Positions 1 to 7,255 are shown, numbered from the stretch's first letter. The stretch: 24,094 nucleotides of DNA from Bacteroidota bacterium (GCA_023428865.1 JAEYWT010000233.1:1-24094); one strand, 5' to 3'. Numbers and translations: made by a program. Notes: generated from the sequence alone by a model not told the origin.

Positions 1-49
1 CGATAAAGGGTCGAAGCGGATGGATGAATGAGTTGCCAGTCGGCAGTTC

Positions 50-98
50 GCAGTTGGCAGTGAATGCCTGAACGCACCAGGCCTTCACTGCCAACTGC
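50..98. repeat. Inverted repeat (hairpin) downstream of the AIM24-family gene
   Basis: The arms GCAGTTGGCAGTGAA (50-64) and its exact complement (84-98) extend three more pairs past one mismatch, giving a stem of about 19 bp with an 11-nt loop. The left side is preceded by related GGCAGT/GCAGTT units (from about 33), so the region looks like a short imperfect tandem repeat folded on itself. It lies just after the stop of the minus-strand gene that ends at 121 and has no T-run, so it is not a classical terminator. I infer a dispersed intergenic element, possibly a 3'-end stabiliser or weak terminator. Confidence 0.6.
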
Positions 99-120
99 CG
101 ACTAAACACCGCCGACTTCT

Positions 121-921
121 TCAATTATCACCGTCCAGCAAACGGCCTAGGCCACCGAGGATGCTACCCTCCTCTTTGCCACGGCCACCAGCGCGCGGAG
201 CTGCTGCGATGATGTTATCCGCCAAGCGACTGAACGGAAGGCTCTGGACCCACACATGCCCGGGGCCACGCAGTTGTGCGAAGAACAGACCTTCGCCACC
301 GAACAAGGTGTTCTTGATGCCACCGACGAACTGGATATCGTAATCCACGGTTTGGGTCATGGCCACCAAGCAGCCGGTATCCACACGCAGCATTTCCCCA
401 GGAGCCAGCTCGCGTTGTACCGTGGTGCCACCAGCATGGATGTAGACCTGGCCATCGCCTTCCAACTTCTGCATGATGAAGCCTTCACCGCCGAACAGGC
501 CCGCACCCAAGCGCTTCTGGAACGCGATACCGATGTTGACACCTTTGGCTGCCGCCAGGAAGCTATCCTTCTGGCAGATCAATTTCCCTTGGTAGTCCAA
601 GAGATCCAAGGGCATGATCTTTCCCGGATACGCCGCAGCGAACCACACCGTGCGCCGCACACCGCTCACGTTGGTGTAAGTGGTCATGAACAGGCTTTCA
701 CCGGTGAGAACGCGTTTGCCCGCGCTGAACATCTTGTCCATGAAGCTCTGCTCACGACCATCGCCACTGCCGAAGATGGTCTTCATCTCGATGCCTTCGT
801 CCATCATCATCATGGTTCCGGCTTCGGCCACCACGGTCTCCATGGGATCCAAGGTGATCTCTACACATTGCATATCATCACCAACGATGCGGTGATCGAG
901 TTCGTGGGAGGTGCGGCTCAT
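121..921 (-). CDS. AIM24 / TIGR00266 family protein
   Basis: This encodes a 266-residue soluble protein of the AIM24 (TIGR00266, formerly DUF124) family. These are widespread beta-rich proteins with no established enzymatic role in bacteria. The call rests on the GDDMQ opening, the run of methionines around AEAGTMMMMDEG, and the glycine-rich repeats LFGGEGFIMQKLEGDGQVYI and LFGGEGLFFAQLRGPG that mark the two similar beta halves. No signal peptide or membrane segment is visible. I chose the ATG at 921 (MSRTSHELDH) because residues upstream of it in the longer frame look non-family. A TTCCTTTG box at 944-951 (minus) could be its promoter. It is divergent from the E1 dehydrogenase gene. The family call is firm; the function is unknown. 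Confidence 0.9.
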   Translation of the reverse strand: MSRTSHELDHRIVGDDMQCVEITLDPMETVVAEAGTMMMMDEGIEMKTIFGSGDGREQSFMDKMFSAGKRVLTGESLFMTTYTNVSGVRRTVWFAAAYPGKIMPLDLLDYQGKLICQKDSFLAAAKGVNIGIAFQKRLGAGLFGGEGFIMQKLEGDGQVYIHAGGTTVQRELAPGEMLRVDTGCLVAMTQTVDYDIQFVGGIKNTLFGGEGLFFAQLRGPGHVWVQSLPFSRLADNIIAAAPRAGGRGKEEGSILGGLGRLLDGDN

Positions 922-943
922 TGCACTGGTTTTTCGTGTGGCA

Positions 944-951
944 CAAAGGAA
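944..951 (-). promoter_or_regulatory. Possible -7 box (TTCCTTTG) for the AIM24-family gene
   Basis: TTCCTTTG on the minus strand matches the Bacteroidota TAnnTTTG element except for its second base. It lies 22 nt before the ATG at 921. No clear -33 TTG was found. Confidence 0.3.
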
Positions 952-1052
952 TAGCAACTTCAGCTGGTCTCCCTACGATCCGGACGACCTCGGCATTCCA
1001 TTCTAACAGCGGTCTCCTGCCGGGATGAATGGAGCAACGATCGGCCAGTCCG

Positions 1053-1060
1053 TACCTTGC
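1053..1060 (+). promoter_or_regulatory. Weak -7-like box (TACCTTGC) before the E1 dehydrogenase gene
   Basis: TACCTTGC resembles TAnnTTTG with two deviations at its end and sits 24 nt before the ATG at 1085. If it is the promoter, the upstream in-frame ATG at 1025 cannot be the start, in agreement with the family-like N-terminus at 1085. This is a weak call. Confidence 0.25.
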
Positions 1061-1084
1061 AACCTCGTTCCAAGCACCCTCCGC

Positions 1085-3187
1085 ATGTCGATCACCGCCC
1101 TTAAGAAGGACGTCCTCTCTGCCCGCATACCCGACCAGGAAACCCTGCTGAAAGCCTGGGAGCTCATGTGTACGGCCAAGGCTATGACCGAACTCTATGA
1201 GGAGAACTCCAAGATCACCAGCAAATACGTGCATGCCACCAGTCGGGGGCACGAAGCCATACAACTCGCACTCGGCTTGCAGTTGAAGCCGCAGGACTTC
1301 GTTGCGCCGTACTACCGCGACGACAGCATTCTGCTCGGGATCGGTATGGAGCCCTATGAGCTCATGCTTCAGTTGCTTGCTAAACGCGACGATCCGTTCA
1401 GTGGTGGCCGCACCTATTACGGGCACCCCAGCTTGCGGCGCGAGAACATGCCGAAGATCCCGCACCAGAGCAGTGCAACCGGCATGCAAGCCATCCCGAC
1501 CACCGGCATAGCCCTTGGGCTGTGGTACAAGGAACAGGCAGGCATCGCACACGAAGTTCCCGGTGATGCTCCTGTGGTGGTATGCTCCATTGGCGATGCC
1601 GCCATTACCGAAGGCGAAGTGGCCGAAGCCTTCCAGATGGCGGTGCTCAAGCGACTGCCCATCATCTACCTGGTACAGGATAATGAGTGGGACATCAGTG
1701 CCAGCGCCGACGAGATCCGTGTGGGCGATGCCAGTGATTATGCGAAAGGTTTCAAAGGCCTCGAAGTACGCCAGGTGGATGGCTCCGACTTCCTCGCCTG
1801 CCATGCCCTCTTGCACGAAGTGCTCGCCACCGTGCGCAAGGAGCGACGCCCATTCCTGATCCACGCCAAGGTGCCGCTGCTCAACCACCACACCAGCGGC
1901 GTACGCATGGAGTTCTACCGCACACCGGAGAACCTCGCTGAACATCGCAAGCGTGATCCCTTCCCGCGTTTCCTGCAACAGTTGCTTGATCTGCGTTTCC
2001 AGCTCGAAGGCCTGAAACAGATCGAACAGAAGGCGATCGTCCGGGTGAAGGATGACTTCGAGAAAGCCCGCGCTGCGGAGGACCCCACACCGGAAGACCT
2101 CACCACACACCTCTTCGCTCCCACTCCGGTGACCGAAGAAAAAGGCGAACGCGCGCCTACCGATCGTGAACCTACCGTGATGGTGGACAGTGCCCTCTTC
2201 GCGATCCGCGAGTTGATGCAGGATGATCCGCGTTGCCTTCTATACGGACAGGATGTAGGCGCACGTTTGGGTGGCGTGTTCCGCGAAGCCGCTACCCTAG
2301 CCCGCGATTTCGGTGGGCACCGTGTGTTCAACACCCCGATCCAAGAAGCCTTCATCATCGGTAGTACCGTGGGCATGAGCGCTGCTGGTCTGAAACCGAT
2401 CGTGGAGGTGCAGTTCGCCGATTACATCTGGCCGGGACTGAACCAGCTCTTCACCGAAGTGGCGCGCAGCTGTTTCCTCACCGTAGGGAAATGGCCGGTG
2501 AGCTGCATCATCCGCGTACCCATCGGCGCCTACGGCAGCGGTGGCCCCTACCACAGCAGCAGTGTGGAGAGCGTGCTGTGCAACATCAAAGGGATCAAGA
2601 TCGCATACCCCAGCACGGGTGCTGACCTGAAGGGATTGATGAAGGCCGCCTACCACGATCCCAACCCTGTGGTGATGCTGGAACACAAGGGCCTTTACTG
2701 GAGCAAGATCAAGGGCACCGAGGAGGCGAAGACCATAGAGCCTTCGGCCGATTACATCATTCCGTTCGGTAAAGCACGGATCGTGCAAGAGGCCGATGCT
2801 GAACGGATAGCAAATGGGGAAGCAGCGGTGGTGGTGACCTATGGAATGGGTGTGTATTGGGCAAAAGCCGCCGCGAAGAACTTTGCCGGTCGCATTACCA
2901 TCATCGACCTGCGAACACTTGCTCCCTTGGATGAAGAGACCGTGATGGAAGCCGCGAAGCGCCACGGCCGCTGCTTGGTGCTTACCGAGGAACAGCTCAC
3001 CAATTCCTTCGCACAAGCACTGGCTTCACGCATTGGCGACGTATGCTTCGAGCAGCTCGATGCACCCGTACGCACTTTGGGTTCCGTGGACATGCCGGCG
3101 ATCCCGCTCAACAGTACCTTAGAGGCTACGATGATCCCGAGTGCAGAGAAAGTGGCATCGGCCTTGGAACAACTGCTTGCTTACTAA
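1085..3187 (+). CDS. 2-oxoacid dehydrogenase E1 component, fused alpha and beta subunits
   Basis: This 700-residue protein carries both E1 subunits in one chain. It is a thiamine-diphosphate enzyme that decarboxylates a 2-oxo acid (branched-chain or pyruvate type) and passes the acyl group to lipoyl-E2. The alpha half (about residues 20-330) has the ThDP motif starting at Gly170-Asp171 (GDAAITEG) and ending at Asn200. The middle Gly of the usual GDG is Ala here. The beta half starts near residue 364 (DSALFAIRELM) and includes the pyrimidine-binding region (PIQEAFIIGSTVGMSAAGLKP) and a transketolase C-terminal domain (about 560-700). Bacteroidota commonly have this fused form. No E2 or E3 gene is nearby, so substrate specificity cannot be assigned. 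The start at 1085 removes 20 non-family residues. Confidence 0.92.
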   Translation: MSITALKKDVLSARIPDQETLLKAWELMCTAKAMTELYEENSKITSKYVHATSRGHEAIQLALGLQLKPQDFVAPYYRDDSILLGIGMEPYELMLQLLAKRDDPFSGGRTYYGHPSLRRENMPKIPHQSSATGMQAIPTTGIALGLWYKEQAGIAHEVPGDAPVVVCSIGDAAITEGEVAEAFQMAVLKRLPIIYLVQDNEWDISASADEIRVGDASDYAKGFKGLEVRQVDGSDFLACHALLHEVLATVRKERRPFLIHAKVPLLNHHTSGVRMEFYRTPENLAEHRKRDPFPRFLQQLLDLRFQLEGLKQIEQKAIVRVKDDFEKARAAEDPTPEDLTTHLFAPTPVTEEKGERAPTDREPTVMVDSALFAIRELMQDDPRCLLYGQDVGARLGGVFREAATLARDFGGHRVFNTPIQEAFIIGSTVGMSAAGLKPIVEVQFADYIWPGLNQLFTEVARSCFLTVGKWPVSCIIRVPIGAYGSGGPYHSSSVESVLCNIKGIKIAYPSTGADLKGLMKAAYHDPNPVVMLEHKGLYWSKIKGTEEAKTIEPSADYIIPFGKARIVQEADAERIANGEAAVVVTYGMGVYWAKAAAKNFAGRITIIDLRTLAPLDEETVMEAAKRHGRCLVLTEEQLTNSFAQALASRIGDVCFEQLDAPVRTLGSVDMPAIPLNSTLEATMIPSAEKVASALEQLLAY

Positions 3188-3189
3188 CG

Positions 3190-3819
3190 GTGGAAGAACG
3201 GCATATCCGGGTTGCTCGAACGGCACGCTACCATGTGCTAGGCGATGCGGCCAGCGCACGTGCCATCTGGATCGTGCTGCATGGCTACGGTCAACTGGCA
3301 CGATACTTCCTCAATAAGTTCGAAGGCCTGTCGGATGAGTTGCTCATCGTAGCCCCCGAAGGGCTGAACCGCTTCTATCTCGACGAGGGCCACCAGCGCA
3401 TTGGCGCCACCTGGATGACGCGCGAAGACCGCGAACACGAGATCGCCGACCAAGTGGAATATCTAGATCGGTTGGTGGATGAACTGCGGGAACGGAACAA
3501 GGCTCCCATACACGTGCTGGGGTTCTCCCAAGGGGTTGCCACTGCAACACGCTGGAGCCTCCTAGGGCGCTCACGGATCGAACGCCTTGTTCTATGGGCA
3601 GGCAACTTGCCTCCAGAACCTACCTCCGCGGAGCTGCGCTCCAAATGGTCGAACATTCGGATCGACCTCGTCCTCGGGAGCACCGACCCGTTCGCAGGGG
3701 ATAACGAGTTGCAGAGCCAACAGGCCCGCAACGAGGCGGCAGCCATCCAATACCATAGCCATCGCTTTACAGGAGGGCACGTGTTGGAACCAGTGCTTCT
3801 GGGGCGTCTACTGCGGTAG
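3190..3819 (+). CDS. Alpha/beta hydrolase, carboxylesterase/phospholipase-like
   Basis: This encodes a serine hydrolase of about 209 residues of the predicted-esterase (phospholipase/carboxylesterase) type. Visible elements are the oxyanion-region HGYG near residue 31, the nucleophile elbow GFSQG with Ser113, an acidic residue in LGSTDPF (Asp166) and a late His in GGHVLEP (His197). No signal peptide is seen, so it is probably cytoplasmic. I chose the GTG at 3190, which lies 2 nt after the stop of the E1 gene and gives the normal short N-terminus; the longer frame starting at 3043 lies inside the E1 gene. The spacing implies co-transcription with E1, but no functional link is evident. The natural substrate is unknown. 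Confidence 0.82.
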   Translation: MEERHIRVARTARYHVLGDAASARAIWIVLHGYGQLARYFLNKFEGLSDELLIVAPEGLNRFYLDEGHQRIGATWMTREDREHEIADQVEYLDRLVDELRERNKAPIHVLGFSQGVATATRWSLLGRSRIERLVLWAGNLPPEPTSAELRSKWSNIRIDLVLGSTDPFAGDNELQSQQARNEAAAIQYHSHRFTGGHVLEPVLLGRLLR

Positions 3820-3908
3820 ACTTTCGTCCGTTGGCTTTACCAGCAGGGGTGGTTTTCGGTACTCTTCAGCGGGAATCAAGGATCAAATTCGTGTATCACT
3901 AAACCATC

Positions 3909-4964
3909 ATGCCGATGAAGCAAGGAACTTTACTCGTCCCATTCGTTGCACTACTGAGCCTTGGTACCGCAAGCGCCCAGATCCAAGGTTACGCGGTCAA
4001 TGAGACCGTTGATGATTTCACGGTCACCGATACCCATGGGAATACACACAATCTGTATTCGATCACAGCATCCGGAAAGACCGTGGTCCTCGACTTCTTC
4101 TTCGACACCTGCCCACCGTGCCAGCAGACCCAACCATACTTCAACCAGTTGCACGAGACCTATGGTTGCAATGATCATGACCTGTTCGTGATCTCCATCA
4201 ACAACGGCACGGACAACAACGCTGCCGTTGATGCGTTCGAGGCTACTTATGGCGGCAGCTATCGGCACTCGCCGGCCGTAGGCATAGAAGGCGGATGTAC
4301 TGCGGTTGACAATGCCTTCAACCCAGTGGCCTATCCCACCTATTGCCTTATCGGACCGGACAACAAGTTGAAGAACGGTGATATTTGGCCTATCGCCAAT
4401 ATGGGGTCCTTCGTGAGCGCTTTCCCGGCCGGAAGCAATATCCAGACCGCACAGTGCGCGCTGGTAAGCGTGAATGAGACCTCAGCGGCCTCACTCAAAG
4501 GGATCTTCCCCCTACCAGCCTTCGGTCCGGTCACCATGGATGTGGCGCTCCTCAACCCCGGCGTTTTGACCATCGAGGTACTGGATGCGTTGGGGCGTGT
4601 TGCCCATCTCGAAAACCTGGGCAACCGTGCGGCAGGTTCGTTCAACCATTCGATGGACCTTTCGAACCTCGTGAGCGGGAACTACCTGTTTCGCTTGTCT
4701 TTGGATGGCATCCCCTCCAGCACCCACAAGCTCGTGATCGCCCGTAGATCGAACCAATTCAACAAGAAGGGCCGTCCACTGGGCGGCCCTTCTTGTTACA
4801 TGGCTTACACACGATCAGAAATTCACCGGCGGGTTGTTATCCTTCCACGCCAACAGATCATCGATCGTATGCACCGCTACGGAGTGGTAGTTCTTCCTTG
4901 CACGCTTGTAAATGGTCTGTGCCAGCAAACGCCCCTTTTCCGTGCGCACCATCTGGCTGTATAG
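3909..4964 (+). CDS. Secreted thioredoxin-like protein with T9SS C-terminal domain (stop probably lost by frameshift)
   Basis: The N-terminus has a signal peptide ending near TASAQ. A TlpA/thioredoxin-like fold follows, with redox motif CPPC at residues 68-71 (DFFFDTCPPCQQTQPYF). The segment after about residue 195 (FPLPAFGPVTMDV...LVSGNYLFRLSLDG...HKLVIAR) is a type IX secretion C-terminal sorting domain, so the protein should be exported to the cell surface. Such domains normally end within a few residues of KLVIAR (Arg279). Here the frame continues 72 codons through a strong terminator hairpin and into antisense of the aminopeptidase gene. A TAG lies at 4745-4747, one frame away; a single extra C in the CCC at 4741-4743 would give VIAP-stop. 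The true product is therefore probably about 279 residues. Signal-peptide and domain calls are firm; the cause of the frame loss is inferred. Confidence 0.8.
   Translation: MPMKQGTLLVPFVALLSLGTASAQIQGYAVNETVDDFTVTDTHGNTHNLYSITASGKTVVLDFFFDTCPPCQQTQPYFNQLHETYGCNDHDLFVISINNGTDNNAAVDAFEATYGGSYRHSPAVGIEGGCTAVDNAFNPVAYPTYCLIGPDNKLKNGDIWPIANMGSFVSAFPAGSNIQTAQCALVSVNETSAASLKGIFPLPAFGPVTMDVALLNPGVLTIEVLDALGRVAHLENLGNRAAGSFNHSMDLSNLVSGNYLFRLSLDGIPSSTHKLVIARRSNQFNKKGRPLGGPSCYMAYTRSEIHRRVVILPRQQIIDRMHRYGVVVLPCTLVNGLCQQTPLFRAHHLAV
4761..4797. terminator. Bidirectional terminator hairpin between convergent genes
   Basis: A perfect 14-bp stem (4761-4774 with 4784-4797) has a 9-nt loop. The GC-rich core AGGGCCG/CGGCCCT is flanked by AACAAG and CTTGTT, giving weak T-rich flanks in both directions. 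It lies between the thioredoxin-like gene and the convergent aminopeptidase gene. Confidence 0.85.
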
Positions 4965-6710
4965 CGGCACCAAGAATTTGCGACGCCCCACCGTGTTCAG
5001 GAAATCATCCATCCGCGCGAAGGCCGCATCGTGATCGTTCTTGATGCATTGTTCGAACCAAGCCGCAAGCACTTCGGCATTCCCACTGTCCGTAAAACCG
5101 AACGCTTGATCCAACTCCTTCATCTGCCACTCGGAAAGATCGCGTGGCAGGTGCCTGATGAAGTGCATCCATTCAAAGGTGCTCCAACCCGAGGTGGCCA
5201 GTTCTTTCGCCGGCTTTCCTTCGGTCCAACGCTGTATCTCCGCTTCCACCTTGTTGAACCGATCACTGATGGGCGTTGGCGCATTGGCTGGCAACCCAGG
5301 CGTTTCAACCCATTCGTCCACATTCACGTCCAGCCCGTTCGGTACGATCAACTGCTTTTCCAAGTGCGCCAAGAAACGATCCGTGGTCATGCTCTGGAAG
5401 GCGAACCGATCGAAATAGTCCCGGATGAACGCATCGAACTTCGGCCTGCCCACCTTCGATTCCAACAGGCGCAGAAATGCAGCTCCTTTCTCATAGGCCA
5501 CTTCTGTCATGCCATCATCGGGGTTGCGACCCTTCAGATCCAATCGCAATTTGCCATCCTCCGGATGCTCGCTCTTGGCGATGTTAACCAAAGTCTGCAA
5601 CAGGTCCTGACGACCAAGTTGCTCAAGCATGCCAGCGTAATCCGGGCCATGGATGGCTTCGGAGATGCGGCTCTCGAAGTACACGGTGAAGCCCTCGTTC
5701 AACCAGAAGTCGTTCCAAGTGGCATTGGTCACCAGGTTACCGCTCCAACTATGCGCCAGTTCATGCGCCACCAGCGCGGTGAGCGAACGGTCGCCAGCTA
5801 GAATGGTCGGCGTGGCAAAGGTGAGACATGGATTCTCCATGCCACCAAAGGGGAAGCTCGGCGGTAGCACGATCACATCGTAGCGTCCCCAGCGATAGGG
5901 ACCATACAGATCCTCGGCGGTGCGCAACATGGTGCCCATATCGGCGAACTCCCAGACGGCCTTCTCCACCACACTGCGTTCTGCATAAACCCCCGTCCGC
6001 TGATCAACGGGCAGGAAGACCAGATCACCCACGGCCATGGCGATCAAGTAGGCTGGGATGCGCTGCTCCTGATGGAAGGTGTAAACGCCATCAGCGGTGC
6101 GGGTCTGCGGATTGGTGGCGCTCATCACCGCCATCAGATCCTGTGGCACCTTCACACGGGCATCGTATGTGAACCGTATACCCGGGCTATCCTGCACGGG
6201 TATCCAACTACGGGTAAGGATCGCCTGCCCCTGCGTGAAGAGGAATGGGTGTTTCTTGTCCGCGGTCTGCTGGGGGCTCAACCACTGTAAGGCCTTGGCG
6301 TTGCTGGTGGTGTGGTAGCGAACGGCGATACCGTCCGTCCCCTTGGGCAACTTCACCTCGAGCGCGCGACCAAGGAGCGAGCTATCGCCCATGGCGAACT
6401 CAAGCGCATGGCCTTTCGCATCTGTGACCGCATCCACCACCAACCCGTCGGTATCCAACACGATACGTCCTTGACCATGGTCGGTGATACGATAGGTCGC
6501 CGTGCCTGCGATGGTCCGCGAACGCATATCCACTTCGATGTCCAGATCCAGGTGCGTGATCACGGCTTCATCAGGCCGGGCATGGCTATGGTGGTCCATG
6601 GTCTGTTCAGGGGGATCGGAGACCCTGCTGGTCTCGTTGGGTGTTCCACGTTCACCGCAAGCAACGATGAGTACGGAAAGGATCGGCAGAAGCGGGAGAT
6701 GACGGAACAT
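4815..6710 (-). CDS. M1 family metallo-aminopeptidase lipoprotein (leukotriene A4 hydrolase-like)
   Basis: This zinc aminopeptidase of 631 residues removes N-terminal amino acids from peptides. Zinc ligands are His316 and His320 in HELAH and Glu339 in WLNEG, with the 18-residue spacing expected for M1. The exopeptidase motif GGMEN is at 289-293. The N-terminal beta domain (about 45-230) and a helical C-terminal domain like that of LTA4 hydrolase complete the normal architecture. The N-terminus is a lipoprotein signal (LIVAC, Cys18), so it is probably anchored in the periplasm or outer membrane for peptide scavenging. I chose the ATG at 6710 because it starts the signal peptide directly and lies 19 nt after a TACTTTTG promoter box; the longer frame adds 15 residues upstream of that box. 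Confidence 0.93.
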   Translation of the reverse strand: MFRHLPLLPILSVLIVACGERGTPNETSRVSDPPEQTMDHHSHARPDEAVITHLDLDIEVDMRSRTIAGTATYRITDHGQGRIVLDTDGLVVDAVTDAKGHALEFAMGDSSLLGRALEVKLPKGTDGIAVRYHTTSNAKALQWLSPQQTADKKHPFLFTQGQAILTRSWIPVQDSPGIRFTYDARVKVPQDLMAVMSATNPQTRTADGVYTFHQEQRIPAYLIAMAVGDLVFLPVDQRTGVYAERSVVEKAVWEFADMGTMLRTAEDLYGPYRWGRYDVIVLPPSFPFGGMENPCLTFATPTILAGDRSLTALVAHELAHSWSGNLVTNATWNDFWLNEGFTVYFESRISEAIHGPDYAGMLEQLGRQDLLQTLVNIAKSEHPEDGKLRLDLKGRNPDDGMTEVAYEKGAAFLRLLESKVGRPKFDAFIRDYFDRFAFQSMTTDRFLAHLEKQLIVPNGLDVNVDEWVETPGLPANAPTPISDRFNKVEAEIQRWTEGKPAKELATSGWSTFEWMHFIRHLPRDLSEWQMKELDQAFGFTDSGNAEVLAAWFEQCIKNDHDAAFARMDDFLNTVGRRKFLVPLYSQMVRTEKGRLLAQTIYKRARKNYHSVAVHTIDDLLAWKDNNPPVNF

Positions 6711-6729
6711 GGTGGTGACGTACGGCGGC

Positions 6730-6737
6730 CAAAAGTA
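6730..6737 (-). promoter_or_regulatory. -7 promoter box (TACTTTTG) of the M1 aminopeptidase gene
   Basis: TACTTTTG on the minus strand is an exact TAnnTTTG match, 19 nt before the ATG at 6710. No clear -33 element is seen. Confidence 0.6.
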
Positions 6738-6824
6738 GGGCGGCATGCATACCATTTTCCATACGACGGGGCAGCACGTTGGATCGGCTGATCATGTTCG
6801 CTGGGCCCATGTCCAAGTTTCCTT

Positions 6825-6832
6825 TACATTTG
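6825..6832 (+). promoter_or_regulatory. -7 promoter box (TACATTTG) upstream of the tRNA-Pro gene
   Basis: TACATTTG is an exact TAnnTTTG match on the plus strand. It is the only good box upstream of the tRNA at 6920, which would give an RNA leader of roughly 80 nt. Confidence 0.5.
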
Positions 6833-6844
6833 CGGCCCACTTTA

Positions 6845-6900
6845 CGGGGGTAACGCAGCCCGCATCGTGAGCCTCGGGTTCATTCCCGGAGCAGAACCCC
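6845..6900 (+). other. tRNA-like leader segment upstream of tRNA-Pro
   Basis: CGGGGGTAACGCAGCCCG at 6845-6862 closely matches the 5' end of the tRNA-Pro gene downstream (CGGGGTGTAGCGCAGCCCG). GGGGT (6847-6851) can pair with ACCCC (6896-6900), and a GGGTTCATTCCC segment resembles a T-arm. It is too short and too divergent for a working tRNA. It may be a decayed tRNA copy or a structured leader of the tRNA transcript. Confidence 0.35.
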
Positions 6901-6919
6901 AGCTGTGGGACAATTCCTT

Positions 6920-6993
6920 CGGGGTGTAGCGCAGCCCGGTAGCGCACTTGCATGGGGTGCAAGGGGTCGCTGGTTCGAATCCAGTCACCCCGA
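6920..6993 (+). tRNA. tRNA-Pro (anticodon GGG)
   Basis: This 74-nt cloverleaf lacks an encoded CCA. The acceptor CGGGGTG (6920-6926) pairs with CACCCCG (6986-6992). The D-arm has the GCGC...GCGC stem. The anticodon stem CTTGC/GCAAG encloses the loop ATGGGGT, giving anticodon GGG. The T-arm contains GGTTCGAATCC. The order and the anticodon loop match known bacterial tRNA-Pro(GGG). It is followed directly by a terminator at 7001. Confidence 0.95.
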
Positions 6994-7000
6994 CTGGAAC

Positions 7001-7039
7001 AAAGGCCATCTCCTAACCGAGGTGGCCTTTCCGATTTTT
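7001..7039 (+). terminator. Rho-independent terminator of tRNA-Pro
   Basis: A 12-bp stem with one G-U pair (7001-7012 with 7019-7030) has a 6-nt loop (CTAACC) and is followed by CCGATTTTTA, so it has both hairpin and T-run. Confidence 0.8.
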
Positions 7040-7048
7040 ATACGCCTC

Positions 7049-7109
7049 GTTGTGTAGCGCATCCCGCAAAGAGGCGGGAGGGTCACTGGTTCGGATCCAG
7101 TCACCCCGA
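7049..7109 (+). pseudogene. Degenerate tRNA-Pro-like copy 1
   Basis: The segment begins CGTTGTGTAGCGCA, aligning with the 5' end of tRNA-Pro. It lacks one side of the D-arm and replaces the anticodon arm with a TCCCGC/GCGGGA hairpin with a 6-nt loop. It keeps an intact T-arm (GGTTCGGATCC) and the CACCCCGA 3' end. Acceptor pairing has two mismatches. It is unlikely to be charged or decoded; it may be a pseudo-tRNA or a tRNA-like RNA. Confidence 0.55.
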
Positions 7110-7116
7110 CTGGAAC

Positions 7117-7146
7117 AAAGGCCATCTCCTAACCGAGGTGGCCTTT
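7117..7146 (+). terminator. Second copy of the tRNA-Pro terminator hairpin
   Basis: The same 12-bp hairpin as at 7001-7030, duplicated with the 116-nt unit. The following T-run is broken (GATTCTGATA), so termination may be weaker. Confidence 0.6.
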
Positions 7147-7164
7147 CCGATTCTGATACGCCTC

Positions 7165-7225
7165 GTTGCGTAGCGCATCCCGCAAAGAGGCGGAAGGGTC
7201 ACTGGTTCGGATCCAGTCACACCGA
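7165..7225 (+). pseudogene. Degenerate tRNA-Pro-like copy 2
   Basis: The same layout as the copy at 7049-7109, with further change: CGTTGCG at the 5' end, a mismatch in the small hairpin (GCGGAA) and CACACCGA at the 3' end. The 3' CACACCG change restores one acceptor pair (T4-A69) that is lost in copy 1, while the C in GCG loses another. Confidence 0.5.
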
Positions 7226-7231
7226 CTGATG

Positions 7232-7255
7232 AAAGGGTAGCTTCGGCTCCCCTTT
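7232..7255 (+). terminator. Terminator-like hairpin after the tRNA repeat block
   Basis: AAAGGGTAGC (7232-7241) pairs with GCTCCCCTTT (7246-7255), with one mismatch and a TTCG tetraloop. It probably ends any transcript through the tRNA array. Confidence 0.55.

Larger units (their letters stand above)
6984..7215 (+). repeat. Two tandem 116-nt units derived from the tRNA-Pro 3' region
   Basis: Positions 6984-7099 and 7100-7215 are tandem copies that I count as differing at only four bases. Each unit contains the last bases of the tRNA 3' end, the terminator hairpin, a short spacer, a GTAGCGCA segment like the tRNA 5' part, a small hairpin (TCCCGC/GCGGGA in copy 1) and a T-arm. A third 3' end (GTCACACCGAC) follows at 7216. 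Open frames across this block are byproducts of tRNA-like sequence, not genes. Confidence 0.85.

Noticed and set aside
256..954. A 232-residue plus-strand frame antisense to the AIM24-family gene
   Set aside because: His-rich mirror of a recognised family; no start signal or domain.
878..2110. A 410-residue minus-strand frame antisense to the E1 gene
   Set aside because: It lies across the strongly conserved E1 coding sequence, has no family features, and is rich in His and Ala, as mirror frames of GC-rich genes are.
6984..7225. Reading the tRNA 3'-end copies as att sites of an integrated element
   Set aside because: Only about 116 nt separates them, there is no integrase or cargo, and the units include the terminator; a tandem duplication explains them better. 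Kept only as a possibility.
6984..7225. CRISPR-like array
   Set aside because: Only two units with near-identical 'spacers' and no cas genes; tRNA-derived repeat.
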